64,000 nt of DNA from Astropecten irregularis (GCA_963971285.1 OZ020252.1:12437662-12501661), one strand, 5' to 3'. Counted from the first letter of the stretch, positions 35,921 through 46,811 are shown. Notes: generated from the letters alone by a model not told the origin. A program made the numbers and translations.

Positions 35921-37243
35921 ATGTTCGCCATGTGTATCTTCAAGAGAAGGCTCAACACTGTTGTGATTATTACCGTCGGTATCATATATTTTGTGACCTG
36001 GTTGATGTTAACATCTTGGAGGAATGCAGACATTGGAGAGATTCAGTCACCTTTTGCGATGAAATTCAATATTGGAATCATTGGACAAGAAGAGGATCAC
36101 ACAAGTGTCCTTCACAAACAAGCTGATTTGCACTCTTCATTTGATCCCGAAAAACCTTCCTCGGGAGTTGAGTATGAGCTCAGAAATTATAACCGGTCAA
36201 GCACACCAGTGACAAAGCACAATCCTCTATATAGCCATCGTATTATAAACCCACATACCTTTGACTTTACCATCAGCAACCATAAAGCTTGCCTGAATGT
36301 CGTTGGGTCATGGTCCATGCCTTTGACCTTACTGATACTCGTAAAAACTAGACCGGAAGATATGTTTGATCGGCAGCAAATACGGCGAACTTGGGGAGGA
36401 GCTCAAAATATTTCCAGTAAATTAACGCTCACCATGTTCCTCCTTGGACAGTCTACCAATGAATCGGTTTCTACGAGTGTTTTTCAAGAAAACAGTAAGT
36501 TCAAAGATATTATTCAGGAAGACTTCATAGATGCTTACTCTAACCTTACCATAAAGAATATGATGGGACTGAGATGGGTCGACTTGTTCTGCCCGTTCGT
36601 TTCGTATGTAGCAAGCGTTGATTCAGACATCATTTTGAATCTTCATAATCTTCTTGGACGATTGGTTGATAAACCTAAACTAATGTATGCTGAAGGCAGT
36701 TTGAAGTCTAACTGGACACCGTATCGTGACGCAAATGGAGAGTACAAGAAATGGTATACACCGGTGGAATTATACCCCGAGCCAACCTATCCACCATTCT
36801 TCCCAGGAGGATGTTATGTCATGTCCACTGATGTAGCTATTATTATTTACAAGCAATCGGTTCATGTACGATTCCTTCCATGGGATGATGTGTTTGTGGG
36901 ATTGGTCATGAAACGAGCGGGTGTTACACCACAACATGGAGATGGTTTCCAAGTTTACGTACCATTATACCGTCGAAGAGATTTAAGGACCGCCCTTGTA
37001 AAAGGTATTGCAGTCATTACAAAACACCACACCAAGGCAATTGACAAATGGCTTATTGTCATGTATGACAAAGTTATGCAAATATATAGACCTATTAAAC
37101 CTATAATAACAAAAGAAGACACTCATAAAAGAGACATCTCATTGTTCACTTTGAATGTATTTGCCTTGTTAGGACTATGTTTGATTATTGGTATCATGGT
37201 ATATCTTGTTCTTTATTTAACATTTGTGAATATTATGGTGTAA
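35921..37243 (+). CDS. GT31 beta-1,3-galactosyltransferase-like protein, copy 1 (440 aa, intronless, two TM segments)
   Basis: Predicted Golgi glycosyltransferase of CAZy family GT31, which transfers Gal or GlcNAc in beta-1,3 linkage. The N-terminus is cytosolic and basic, followed by a signal anchor (about residues 13-30) and a stem. The GT31 domain shows FDRQQIRRTWGG (149-160), EDFIDAYSNLTIKNMMGLRW (200-219), the metal-binding DSD at 234-236 in YVASVDSDIILN, YPPFFPGGCYVMS (290-302) and WDDVFVGL (321-328). These are closest to vertebrate B3GALT1/2/5 motifs. Instead of the usual short soluble end, the protein has a long hydrophobic segment (about 407-437), predicting a second membrane pass. 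The single exon is usual for B3GALT genes. ATG 35921 gives the longest frame; an ATG at 35930 is an alternative. ATTAAA lies at 37270. Acceptor and donor sugars cannot be told from the sequence. Confidence 0.9.
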   Translation: MFAMCIFKRRLNTVVIITVGIIYFVTWLMLTSWRNADIGEIQSPFAMKFNIGIIGQEEDHTSVLHKQADLHSSFDPEKPSSGVEYELRNYNRSSTPVTKHNPLYSHRIINPHTFDFTISNHKACLNVVGSWSMPLTLLILVKTRPEDMFDRQQIRRTWGGAQNISSKLTLTMFLLGQSTNESVSTSVFQENSKFKDIIQEDFIDAYSNLTIKNMMGLRWVDLFCPFVSYVASVDSDIILNLHNLLGRLVDKPKLMYAEGSLKSNWTPYRDANGEYKKWYTPVELYPEPTYPPFFPGGCYVMSTDVAIIIYKQSVHVRFLPWDDVFVGLVMKRAGVTPQHGDGFQVYVPLYRRRDLRTALVKGIAVITKHHTKAIDKWLIVMYDKVMQIYRPIKPIITKEDTHKRDISLFTLNVFALLGLCLIIGIMVYLVLYLTFVNIMV

Positions 37244-38240
37244 TTCATACAAACATCGATGAATCAATAATTAAAGTTTATTAGTACCCAGTTAAATCTG
37301 TCGATCATAATAAGTGAACCGACATAAATAGAACGAAATTCAGAATGTAGTACAGTAATTATAGTATCGAGGGAGGGGGGGGGGGGGGGGGGGGCTGGCT
37401 CATATGTAAAGCAGTTTGGTGAATATTTGCCGCCAAATGTTTCAAATCAAGGAATAAGATGGCTGAAATCCTGAGGGTGCAGTGTTTACACATAATTATA
37501 TAAATGAAACCAAATTTCACTGAAATTTCGCTGAAATACACTATAATTTATGCGTTGACCCTTCAAAATGGACAATGGACACTATTGTTATCCGATTCAG
37601 CAAATGAAATCGCAATGTGTTCAACTTAATCGACTTTACAATCGTTCAAAGACAGAATTCTATAGGCCTACTAGGTCCCTATTTATTGTGTCAGTTAAAA
37701 ACACAATTCAGTAATTACTGGAAAACAAATATGTAAATACAAACTTAACACTCACGTGCTGTCAGTTGATCGGATAGGTTTGGGATGAGCGCTAAAATTG
37801 CGCCTAATTCCAACTTCGGCTTCAATAAACAAAAATCAGACAATTTGAAATTGGAATCTGTCTTTGTTATTTCATTTGATTAGATTTCCAATATCTTGAA
37901 CAGTACAGCTCCTTTTTGCATTTGCGTTTTCTGCGCCCCCTAAAAAGTGGCTGACGGACCACGTCGATTGGATTTGCGCACAACGTGACTTGACTGACAG
38001 TATCTCATAAAACTGTGTATTATGAATGAAAGTTAATTAATTAAAGTTATGATTATTCTTCAGTCTGCTATGGTACGCCAACGTGCGTTGCAACTTACAG
38101 TATTCGATAAGCTACGTAATTGTTTGTGCGTAAATTATAACCGGTAAGTGTGCAATACCGGTACGTCTTATAAGTTCTGTGTGATATGCTTGCCATACAT
38201 TTTGTATTGTTTGTCATTATGTGCAATAGTCCATGTGCGA
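37244..38240. other. 3' flank of GT31 copy 1; no gene
   Basis: ATTAAA at 37270-37275 is a plausible polyadenylation signal. A G run lies at 37373-37394. Confidence 0.4.
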
Positions 38241-38253
38241 TGACTATGAACAT

Positions 38254-38411
38254 TAGCGTAGACACGTCCGGGGGGGCGGGGGGGGGGGGGTATGATCCTG
38301 AAGCGTGGTCGTACTTCCTTATACGTGTGTGCACTATACATATATACATGTACATGTACATAAAAACTGATGAAAACCTGGGGGTGTACCCCCCCCCCCC
38401 CGTGATCTACG
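38254..38411. mobile_element. Short inverted-repeat element with G/C-run arms
   Basis: GCGTAGACACG followed by a G run, and a C run followed by CGTGATCTACGC, form an inverted pair about 155 bp apart. The arms resemble the poly-G/poly-C style of the two hAT MITEs. Confidence 0.5.
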
Positions 38412-38999
38412 CACATGACTAGTATGAGCGATGTTCAATTTATATTATTCGATTAAACCTAAACTGTCAGATGCGTCTCTGTGCTTCCTTCATTAGGAAT
38501 GGTAGGCTACTCATTATTTGACACGGGATGAGCGCTCTGAAAGTACATGTACCATATCGTATTAACGTGCTTTCCTTATACTGCATTGTATATTATGGAT
38601 CAACCGATTCTAACTGCTGACAATCTAGCACGCTGTTTCCTCTAAACAGGTCAGTGCTTTCACCGTCATGGATTTGTAGTGGAGGAATGAACGTTGTGCA
38701 TGTACATGTAGTTGTGACGGATATAACCTGTAGTTTGCTGGCGACCCTACCTAATGTGGGAGGTGTTTATGAGGGCAGAAGCAGGGCGTGGTACGATGCA
38801 AGTAAACTTGTCGTATATTTAAATCAGTGTCATTCACTAGTATATCATCCCATTACCTATGTCTCTTGGGAATCAGAATCCATAACCTAGAAAATAATGT
38901 TTGTCCGTGAGTTTTCTTTTCACTCGTGCTTCTTCCTAATAGCGTAGTCCGGATTAAGGCGCTGGTTTAAGGCGCCTTTCCATTTATGCGCGTTTTTGG

Positions 39000-39126
39000 G
39001 GTGCATTCGTTTAGCTCACCCGGGTCGACACCATTCAACTTCGTCCCCATTCTCTCGCTTGTTTTGTGCAGTATAACACGACTGTTCCCAGCAAGGGCTA
39101 ACCCATGTTAGCTAAACGAATGCACC
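39000..39126. mobile_element. 127-bp MITE (GGTGCATTCGTTTAGCT ends)
   Basis: GGTGCATTCGTTTAGCT and AGCTAAACGAATGCACC are perfect 17-bp inverted ends. TTTT-rich flanks obscure any TSD. Confidence 0.75.
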
Positions 39127-39184
39127 TTTTCATCCGCTGTGTATACGTTGCGTGTGCGTCGCGTCGCAAAAAAATTGTACATTA

Positions 39185-39766
39185 GGCCACATAAAAAAAA
39201 TTACTTGTTTAGCGTCCCCGCCCGACCTCCGATATGAGCCCGACCTGTATTATTTTTTTATTTTTTATTTGTCTCAAAAAAAATAAATATTGGGGGAAAC
39301 AATTATTTCTTGTATGTAAAAGCAGTGTGCGCTAATATCTACCGTAATTTTCGGACTAAACATCATGAAGGCCACCTGGGGTAGAAGCCGCAGCATGCGA
39401 AAAATGTACAAATTTAAGCGGAAGGGACATTTGATAATCAACGTTCCGGAAATTTGTACCGATGTGGCGGACTGAAGGAATATCAGCCGAGCGCATGACT
39501 AGAAATACCGTAACCCGACTTGAGTCAAGTCTACATATACTTTCTCTAGTCTACTGAAATTTCCAATGGTCAGATATCTAGCTTGAAAGCTTCTATGGTC
39601 TTCAGTATCTTCCTAACATGTTTTCTGACCATGAATACCATGTATCTTTTCTTCCACAGGCATGTTGCCATTCTATCCTTAAAAAAAAAAAAATAAATAA
39701 AAACCTCCCTCCCTACCTAGAAAATTTGGAAGAGGTGGACGCTAAACAATTTTTTTTTATGTGGCC
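39185..39766. mobile_element. PIF/Harbinger-like MITE with TTA duplication
   Basis: GGCCACATAAAA and TTTTATGTGGCC are terminal inverted repeats, continuing inward with GTTTAGCGTCC/GGACGCTAAAC. TTA flanks both sides (39182-39184, 39767-39769), the typical Harbinger target. Confidence 0.75.
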
Positions 39767-39769
39767 TTA

Positions 39770-41233
39770 TAAACAAACAAGCAAAGCGACCGCCTTTGCA
39801 CTCATGATAAGCTTGTCCCTTGGAAAGGGTCGCGTGCGTCTTTTTAATGGGCAATCCTTTTTTTGATGTTCATACTCTTTCAATATTGATCTCCATTATA
39901 TAATGGAGATCAATGTCTTTTTAGATATGAAAATGCGGAAACGCGCAAACGGTACAGTCATAATAGTGGGGACTTTAAAAACATTTGTGATGCGCAAATG
40001 TAATCCTACTCCGATTCCGTGAATTCACATCTCGGTAACATGTTGGCAAAAATGTTGCTTGCGTACACAGGGCCCAAAGTCTTGCTGCCCACGTGTGTTG
40101 CCCCAACTGGGCCGAATCGTGCGGAAAGTTGTAGGGGAGGGCTAGTCATTTCAACTTGCAAGCAAGGTGGATTTGAGGCTATAAATTTGACCTCGCATAC
40201 TAATCGCCTCTTCAGTGGGGGAAAAAAAACACAGATCGGAAACCGTCACAATAATGAGCATAACATGTTTTAAACGTAACTGTTACGTGCACGGGCGATT
40301 CACAATAGTGCGCCACCATAAATTTGCAATGCGTTGGCCAATGCGCGGCGGAATTAAATTTGTCGACAAACTGCGCATGTGGAAAGATGCGCAGTTTGTC
40401 GACAAATTAATTGGCCAGAACGCCCGTATTAAAATTTCCACTACGTGTCTCTTGCCTAATAGTAATTAAAACAAAAACCAATATAAGAAATAAACTGCTG
40501 CAAACTGCTCATCGGCCAAAATAATGACTTGGCATTAATAAAATGCGGTAAGGAGGGCCTGTGACGCGTTTCGGTTAGGATCGAAACGCGTCAGGCCCTT
40601 CTATATTAACTCCAAGCAGTAATGAACAAAGAAAACAATAAATGCAGAGGTTGGAGCACAATTATGTAGAATAACCATTCAATGTATAGACGGCTGATTT
40701 ATGATACTTGTATCACTAGATGAAAATAATTCTTAAAGCTAAATTTAAACTCGGTAGGCCTACATTATCACGGCTGCCAGGTTGCAGGAAACAGTTAATA
40801 CATCGGTTTTGATTTCACCTTTACTTGACCCCTGACGAGACAAACACACACCGCATCCAAGGTCCACATTGTTTAAAGTAAACATAATATCTGCTGCATA
40901 TTAATCATTAACGATCCCCCTTATATGCGGCTATACTGCGGATGTACATGGTATAATTACATGTACTGCATAAACAGGTAATCAGAATTCACTGTGACGA
41001 AAGATGGCAACCAGAAAACCAACAGCATTATGAGCTGTGTATTATTGAATGTGTAATGAATCAGGTTACAGTGCTGCATACCAATATGATAGGTGGGAGT
41101 GACTGGAAAATGTTGGTTTGCCATGAGGACGAATATCAGCAGAGTATTTACACCTTGACGTGACGTTATGATGACGTTCCGTCTGTGTATGAGGACGAGC
41201 CCAGTGTGAAAACTCAAAGAAAATTGCACAGGA
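39770..41233. other. Intergenic sequence between GT31 copies, with two short hairpins
   Basis: Perfect 22-bp arms around GTCGACAAACTGCGCAT at 40357-40378/40387-40408, and an 18-20 bp stem at 40554-40573/40582-40599 (one bulge). No gene recognised. This should hold the GT31 copy 2 promoter. Confidence 0.5.
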
Positions 41234-42442
41234 ATGATGAGCAGAAATCGGTTAGTCTTCATGTTGGCGCTGGTTGGTTTGTGTTACGTAGCAAGTTGGT
41301 TCAAGCTAATGACATCACGGCCACATGGGCAGATGATTCCTCAACTCACATTGAGTGATGAAGATGACAACTCGACCATCCAGAAACACAATACCGGCAA
41401 TGGACCGTCCCTTCATATCTCAACCTATCAACCTCTCTTCAGTAAGGATGACATTAACCCTCACAATTATCACTTTTTGATTGCCAATGAAGATGCGTGT
41501 GCTCCATTTCAAAACCGTTCGGTTTTTCTTGTGATGCTGGTAAAGAGTGGCATTAGTGACATATTTGATCGACAGCAGATACGACGAACGTGGGGAGGAG
41601 ACAGGACCGTTAAAGGACAGAGAACCCTTACTATGTTCCTCCTTGGTACAACAATGAATAAAACTATGGGGCAAAGAGTCTACAGAGAGAATACTCAATA
41701 TAAAGATATAATTCAGGAAGATTTTATTGACTCTTACCAGAATCTGACAATTAAGAACATGATGGGACTGAAATGGATAACCAGCTTCTGTACTAATGTT
41801 TCTTATGTTGCTAGCGTAGATTCTGACGTCATGTTGAACGTATTTAATCTTGTTCAAAGGCTGAGGAATAAACCAAGGCAATATTTCGCAGAAGGTAGCC
41901 TCCGCAAGAATGCCAAGCCCGTACGAGATAACAATGGCGACTCGCGAAAATGGTTTACACCTGTGGATGTATATCCACATGCTACGTATGCACCATTCCT
42001 CCCTGGCTCTTGCTATGTCATGTCGTGTGATGTAGCCATCAATATTTTTCATGAGTCAAGCCATGTAAGGTTTCTACCATGGGATGACGTCTTTGTTGGC
42101 CTTGTCATGAAACGTATTGGTGTCACGCCAGTTCTTGGCAAAGGTTATGAAAGATATCTCAGCAAATATGAGAACCACACCATCAAATGGACACTGAAAC
42201 ATGGCATTGCAATTCTTATTCGACATCAAAAATGGAATGTGGATGAAAGACTAATTGAACTGTGGCATTCTGTTGCGTCCATGCAGAATGGTGAGACGTC
42301 AGATATGTCCGATATTTTCCTGGTATTTATCGCTGTTTTTTGCATTTTATTCGTGTACTTACTAATTGCAACAATTTTACTTGTTAAATGCTGTCAGGAT
42401 GGCAGAGATTTGGAAGATTATGAAAGCGATGACGATATCTAG
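41234..42442 (+). CDS. GT31 beta-1,3-galactosyltransferase-like protein, copy 2 (402 aa, intronless, two TM segments)
   Basis: Tandem paralogue of the GT31 gene 4 kb upstream, same strand. Signal anchor at about residues 7-24. Shared motifs include FDRQQIRRTWGG (111-122), QEDFIDSYQNLTIKNMMGLK (161-180), DSD at 196-198, YAPFLPGSCYVMSCDVA (252-268) and WDDVFVGLVMKR (283-294). It also has a C-terminal hydrophobic segment (about 361-385), then a 17-residue tail that is mostly acidic (DLEDYESDDDI at the end). With the N-terminus cytosolic, this tail is predicted to be cytosolic. The stem is shorter than in copy 1. M1 and M2 are adjacent (41234, 41237). The string ttgcacag|ga just upstream could be a 5' UTR splice acceptor, which is inference only. 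Catalytic motifs look intact, so I do not call it a pseudogene. Confidence 0.9.
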   Translation: MMSRNRLVFMLALVGLCYVASWFKLMTSRPHGQMIPQLTLSDEDDNSTIQKHNTGNGPSLHISTYQPLFSKDDINPHNYHFLIANEDACAPFQNRSVFLVMLVKSGISDIFDRQQIRRTWGGDRTVKGQRTLTMFLLGTTMNKTMGQRVYRENTQYKDIIQEDFIDSYQNLTIKNMMGLKWITSFCTNVSYVASVDSDVMLNVFNLVQRLRNKPRQYFAEGSLRKNAKPVRDNNGDSRKWFTPVDVYPHATYAPFLPGSCYVMSCDVAINIFHESSHVRFLPWDDVFVGLVMKRIGVTPVLGKGYERYLSKYENHTIKWTLKHGIAILIRHQKWNVDERLIELWHSVASMQNGETSDMSDIFLVFIAVFCILFVYLLIATILLVKCCQDGRDLEDYESDDDI

Positions 42443-43732
42443 ATGATCCGTCTTAAAGACCAAGAATGTACAAATACACTCAAAGTCGAAGCAGGCCTTA
42501 TTGGCAATGGTGACAAAAGTATTAAAATTAAACTCGTTAGTGTCTTATATGTTAGACGAAAAAATTACTCACTGATGACATCAGACACGAATGCTGCGTC
42601 CCTGCTTGTAGTATATCATTATCATATTCGGAATCTGCGCAGCATTTTACTATAATTTGTTTTATGTACTGGTATGAATTGGTGTGATTTGAAACTTATC
42701 TGAATTGCTTACCTAAATCAATGTTAAACACAGAGCTGCACATACAAACTACTGTACAATGCATTTTAAACTAAGATAGTTTGTTTGAGTGCAATATTGC
42801 AATAGAATAACTAACATTGGAATTTATTAGTGTAGTGTGTAAATGCTTGTTTCATTTGAAAATCTAACAAAAGCATGTACGGACAGTACTTTAGGATATT
42901 ATGTTCATGTAAACCGTTCGGTCACTTTATTGGACATTCGTTTCGTGAGCATCAGTGATTGTTGTTGCTATTGGAACATGTACCGTGTTAGGGTATGTTA
43001 CAGGTTGTGCTTATTTATGAGATATTATAATTTGTGTATGTTATGCACGATATCAATGTTTATAGAAATATTAGAGAGGTTTTGCATGCGAACGGATACG
43101 CATTCGCATTCGCATACGCATACGCATACGCATACGCATACGCATACGCATAGCTCAGTATCCGGAACTTTTTGTTCTACCTTGGCACAGTGAGTGGGAT
43201 ATGGACAAGTGCGGATCGCGAGCTCGTTATGCACAATGTTATTGATGATGTATATGTCACATTAACAGTATTCCCTTGCGTGCGATAGCCTACCTCACTC
43301 AAAATTACAATCCCATTTTCAGAAAACAGTTTTTAAGTAGCTTGTAAAGGTATAGATGATTAGAATAAATATTTATTATTTGGTGTTGAATGTTTGTCCA
43401 GGATGTGGTTGTTTACCAACCAGGGGCCATTTCCACACAGCTGCGTAAACACTACATTTTGTTTGAGCACAAAATCTTTTTTGTTTTCCAAAGATTTGTT
43501 CTTATGTTATATTAAGGTCAAAGGTTTAATATGAGTCGAAAGTAATGAAATATAAAACGTCACATGACGATTTGGTTGGTAACCTTGTGTGTTACCAAGG
43601 ATGACTTGCTCTTTGAAACGGCGCAGTTTTTCTTTGCTCTCAATTCAATTTCTCTCTGACGGCCGCAAATCCACAAATCAATTTTTATAACATGATGCTT
43701 CCTAAATATTTACCCATACGAACAAAATAATG
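42443..43732. other. 3' flank of GT31 copy 2; hexamer microsatellite at 43099-43151
   Basis: GCATAC/GCATTC hexamers, about nine units. Otherwise no gene is seen. Confidence 0.5.
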
Positions 43733-44262
43733 TCAAGCCCATAGCAATCGATCATAATATAATGTCAAGCCCATAGCAATCAACCATAATATAATGTCAA
43801 GTCCATAGCCAATCAACCATAATATAATGTCAAGTCCATAGCCAATCAACCATATTATAATGTCAAGAACATAGCAATCAACCATAACGTCAAGCCCATA
43901 GCCAATCAACCATAATATAATGTCAAGAACATAGCCAATCAACCATAATATAATGTCAAGAACATAGCAATCAACCATAATATAATGTCAAGTCCACAGC
44001 CAATCAACCATAATATAATGTCAAGTCCATAGCCAATCAACCATAATATAATGTCAAGAACATAGCAATCAACCATAATATAATGTCAAGAACTTAGCAA
44101 TCAACCATAATATAATGTCAAGAACATAGCAATCAACCATACTATAATGTCAAGAACATAGCAATCAACCATAATATAATGTCAAGTCCATAGCCAATCA
44201 ACCATAATATAATGTCAAGAACATAGCAATCAACCATAATATAACGTCAAGCCCATAGCAAT
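43733..44262. repeat. 32-33 bp minisatellite, ~16-17 units
   Basis: The unit is AATGTCAAGAACATAGC plus aatcaaccataatat, with alternations agaaca/agtcca/agccca and gcaatc/gccaatc. The open minus frame across it (LWLIGYGLDII repeated) is an artefact. Confidence 0.9.
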
Positions 44263-44431
44263 CCCAAGGATCATTTTCATCGATACGCGCAGCAATTGCA
44301 GCAACCTGAGAAACAGTACATGGGGGGGATCACTCAAAGAGGATGCGGCTTTTTAATCAATACAATCATCAAATAACCACAAGGGAAACTAACTGAATTT
44401 AAAGTCATTGAAAAGTGAACAAAGAAAAATT

Positions 44432-44503
44432 GACTGGAGCGTGATTCGAACCAGCGACCTCGTGAATACCGTACATACGCTCTACCAACTGAGCTATCCA
44501 GCC
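44432..44503 (-). pseudogene. tRNA-like sequence (probable pseudo-tRNA)
   Basis: The acceptor stem GGCTGGA/TCCAGTC pairs in all seven positions (one G-U), and the D arm GCTCAGTTGGTAGAGC is canonical. The T stem has two mismatches around TTCGAAT and no convincing anticodon stem forms, so a working tRNA is unlikely. A and B boxes could still promote RNA polymerase III transcription. Confidence 0.6.
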
Positions 44504-44561
44504 CTACCTATAGTAGCTTCTGACTGCCAAACGAACAAAGATATGGACACCGCCAACGCAG

Positions 44562-44632
44562 GGCTGGATAGCTCAGTTGGTAGAGCGCCTGTCAGGTGTT
44601 ATTAGGTCGCCGGTTCGAATCCCGTTCCAGAC
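44562..44632 (+). pseudogene. tRNA-like sequence (probable pseudo-tRNA)
   Basis: It carries the same D arm as its partner and a perfect B box GGTTCGAATCC. The acceptor (GGCTGGA/TCCAGAC) has one mismatch and the anticodon stem does not form. It differs from the minus copy mainly in the anticodon-arm region. Confidence 0.6.
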
Positions 44633-45386
44633 TATTTTTCTTTGTTCACTTTTCAATAAATAATTATTAAAGTAAAAAAATCAATACAGAGGCAGAACCA
44701 AAGTGGTAAGGCTATGGACATTACGTTTCTTGCAGTCATGACACTGTAATTAGCACCGCTGAACACTAAATCATCAAAATGCACCTTCCCTGATTATCAT
44801 TCATGGACGTTGCAACGGTATATAACGACAGACTGGAAGAACGAAGGGTTATATGAACACGTATAATTGAAAATCACGTCAAGTTTCCGTCAATTTGTAA
44901 TCACATCCTCATCGTTCCAGTCAACCGACGAACAGACATTAAACAGATCAGCAAAATACTCGTTCCAATATCTTCATCTCGTTGATTCATCATTTCATTC
45001 ATCTCAAATCCTCCACACTCTCGACTCGTTTAATTTTCCTGAAACAAAAGAAGAAGACATCGTAACTTGCTCAAATTAATAAGTAAGATCTTTTTGAGGT
45101 TCTTTCAGCAATTGAAGATTTCCCTCGGTTTGTTTCGTCATGATATTTTGTGTCAATTTACCATCCGTAAATACTATCATATCTTGTGTTGCATTACCTT
45201 TCCCTATCACATCCACGTTAAATCTGTCAAAGATAAAACGGATTATTATTGAAATTATGCAAGTGAATGTATAGTATGAAACAGCTCATATAGTGCAACG
45301 TGGTATACGTGTGTACACTGCAACGACAGATTGCACTGGCTGTGTACCTGGCTTAAAAACGATTTATCGGCGATTGGATTGTGTTT

Positions 45387-45417
45387 AAAGGTGGTATCAT
45401 ACTTTGGTGGCATACCG
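45387..45417 (+). repeat. FB1 terminal fragment
   Basis: TTTAAAGGTGGTATCATACT followed by TTGGTGGCATACC: only the terminus of the family remains. Confidence 0.5.
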
Positions 45418-45419
45418 AA

Positions 45420-45580
45420 TACTGAATCGCCCATACTGTTCGCGATTTACCTGTCGGCAGTTCTCGAGCTGGCAGAAGATATTTACATCCACTCCAGGGC
45501 GGGAAAAGTCTTCAGCCTGGCCTGACTGAAAGATCAAATCTAAAGTCTGCACTCGCTCTGGCACATCAGTTGATGGAGAT
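45420..45580 (+). pseudogene. LINE reverse-transcriptase fragment
   Basis: The plus-strand frame reads SPILFAIYLSAVLELAEDI, then YIHSRAGKVFSLA, stop, LKDQI, stop. This resembles the region after RT motif B (SPILF.IYL.) in LINEs whose RT continues with ...L..LRAKTK. Stops mark it as dead. Confidence 0.5.
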
Positions 45581-45689
45581 GCCAGATGCATGTAATACAA
45601 ACTGGAAACTTGTTTCATGTAGTATAATATACGGAACTCTAAATAAGCTCCAGATAAATCATCTCTAGATGACCACATATTACGGGCAA

Positions 45690-45970
45690 GATGCCAACTT
45701 CATGAGATATTTTATCACGGGATGACGACATCCTGAGAATGATAATTTATCACGTGATGACGACATCAAAAAATTCAAGACGTCGACATCCTGAGATATT
45801 CCTGTTAATGTTTGAACATCATAATTATTCTGAACCGTTCTTGCCCATTAATACAAGAGGTAACCTAATTATCTCAGGATATCGACTCTTGGTTAGAATC
45901 TCGTCACCCCGTCACAAATTATCTCGGGATGTCGTAATCTTGATTTCGGGATAATTTATCTCAGGATCTA
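45690..45970. repeat. Degenerate repeats of atcctgagata/atcacgggatgacgac
   Basis: The motif (a/g)tcacg(g/t)gatgacgacatc(c/a) and its complement recur at least six times in mixed orientation. Similar strings occur at 53463-53550. Confidence 0.5.
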
Positions 45971-46444
45971 AATATGTTGAATGGCACCTCTAGAGCTCCG
46001 TAATAATGTTTTACACCGCAGCGAAGAGATTTGTATGGTAATGATGCCAAGATAGCCATTCTATGGGTTTTTGTGTACATAATATGGCGCAAACTGCATG
46101 TCACACAATGCACATCCTCACAATCTCCTTATACCATGACTGCACACTTCTGACCTGAATGACATGATGGTCTACACGTCTGCTGATCTATATCTACATC
46201 ATGACTGTCGGTGGCCATGTCGCACGTTGCGGTCCTCGTTCGCCATGACTTTTGGTCACTATTTTCAACCAATAAATATACTTATCTGTTGTCACACGAT
46301 GTGGTAAACGGTAGAGATAGTGATGTTTCGTATGCAAACTGCACTGCAGGCGATGGCAGTAGTCACGTGCGTGCCCATTAGACAAACCTAAACTTTGGGG
46401 GAAAGAAACACTTTTTCGGGGCTTTTGTTTCTGATGAGGGTAAT

Positions 46445-46680
46445 AACTTGTAATAATTAATAATAATAATTACGGGCATTCATAAAGTGCCTTTCCAAGA
46501 AGATCAAAGCGCTGTACATTACTCCTGGTCATCGGGCCATAATTTACATTCCTGAAACCATCTCAACTCCCTGGAAGCATCTGAACTTTACATCTGCTGA
46601 CCCACCCTACGTAATGAATCCAAACAACAACTTTACATCCCCGTAGATTCGCAGACACGATGGTAATATCAAGTCATTCT
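46445..46680. repeat. SINE-like dispersed repeat fragment
   Basis: A TAATAATAATAATT run, followed by CATTCATAAAGTGCCTTTCC and AAAGCGCTGTACAT, is the common 3' module of SINE/LINE tails in marine animals. No promoter boxes seen. Confidence 0.4.
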
Positions 46681-46811
46681 CACTGTAAAAAAGTGCAAGG
46701 TTGAGGGGGTAGTGTACAATTTCATAGTGTGTGTCACAGATAGAGGGCGCTGTTCAACATCACCATGGAACTAAATATGTAACTCAATGAAGAGTAAAAC
46801 CAGTGACCAAA

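Larger units (their letters stand above)
44407..44657. mobile_element. TIR element carrying two tRNA-like sequences in opposite orientation
   Basis: Perfect 24-bp inverted ends (ATTGAAAAGTGAACAAAGAA plus aaat, and complement). Inside, a minus-strand tRNA-like sequence (44432-44503) and a plus-strand one (44562-44632) face outward. No clear TSD. Confidence 0.8.

Noticed and set aside
41420..42052. 210-aa minus-strand ORF
   Set aside because: It lies antisense to the catalytic region of GT31 copy 2 and has no recognisable domain.
43733..43978. 81-aa hydrophobic repeat ORF on the minus strand
   Set aside because: It is a translation of the 33-bp minisatellite.
43733..44262. CRISPR-like array
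   Set aside because: The units are contiguous without unique spacers, and the genome is eukaryotic; it is a minisatellite.
44432..44632. Two functional tRNA genes
   Set aside because: The A and B boxes are good, but the anticodon stems do not form and T/acceptor stems have mismatches; pseudo-tRNAs are the better call.
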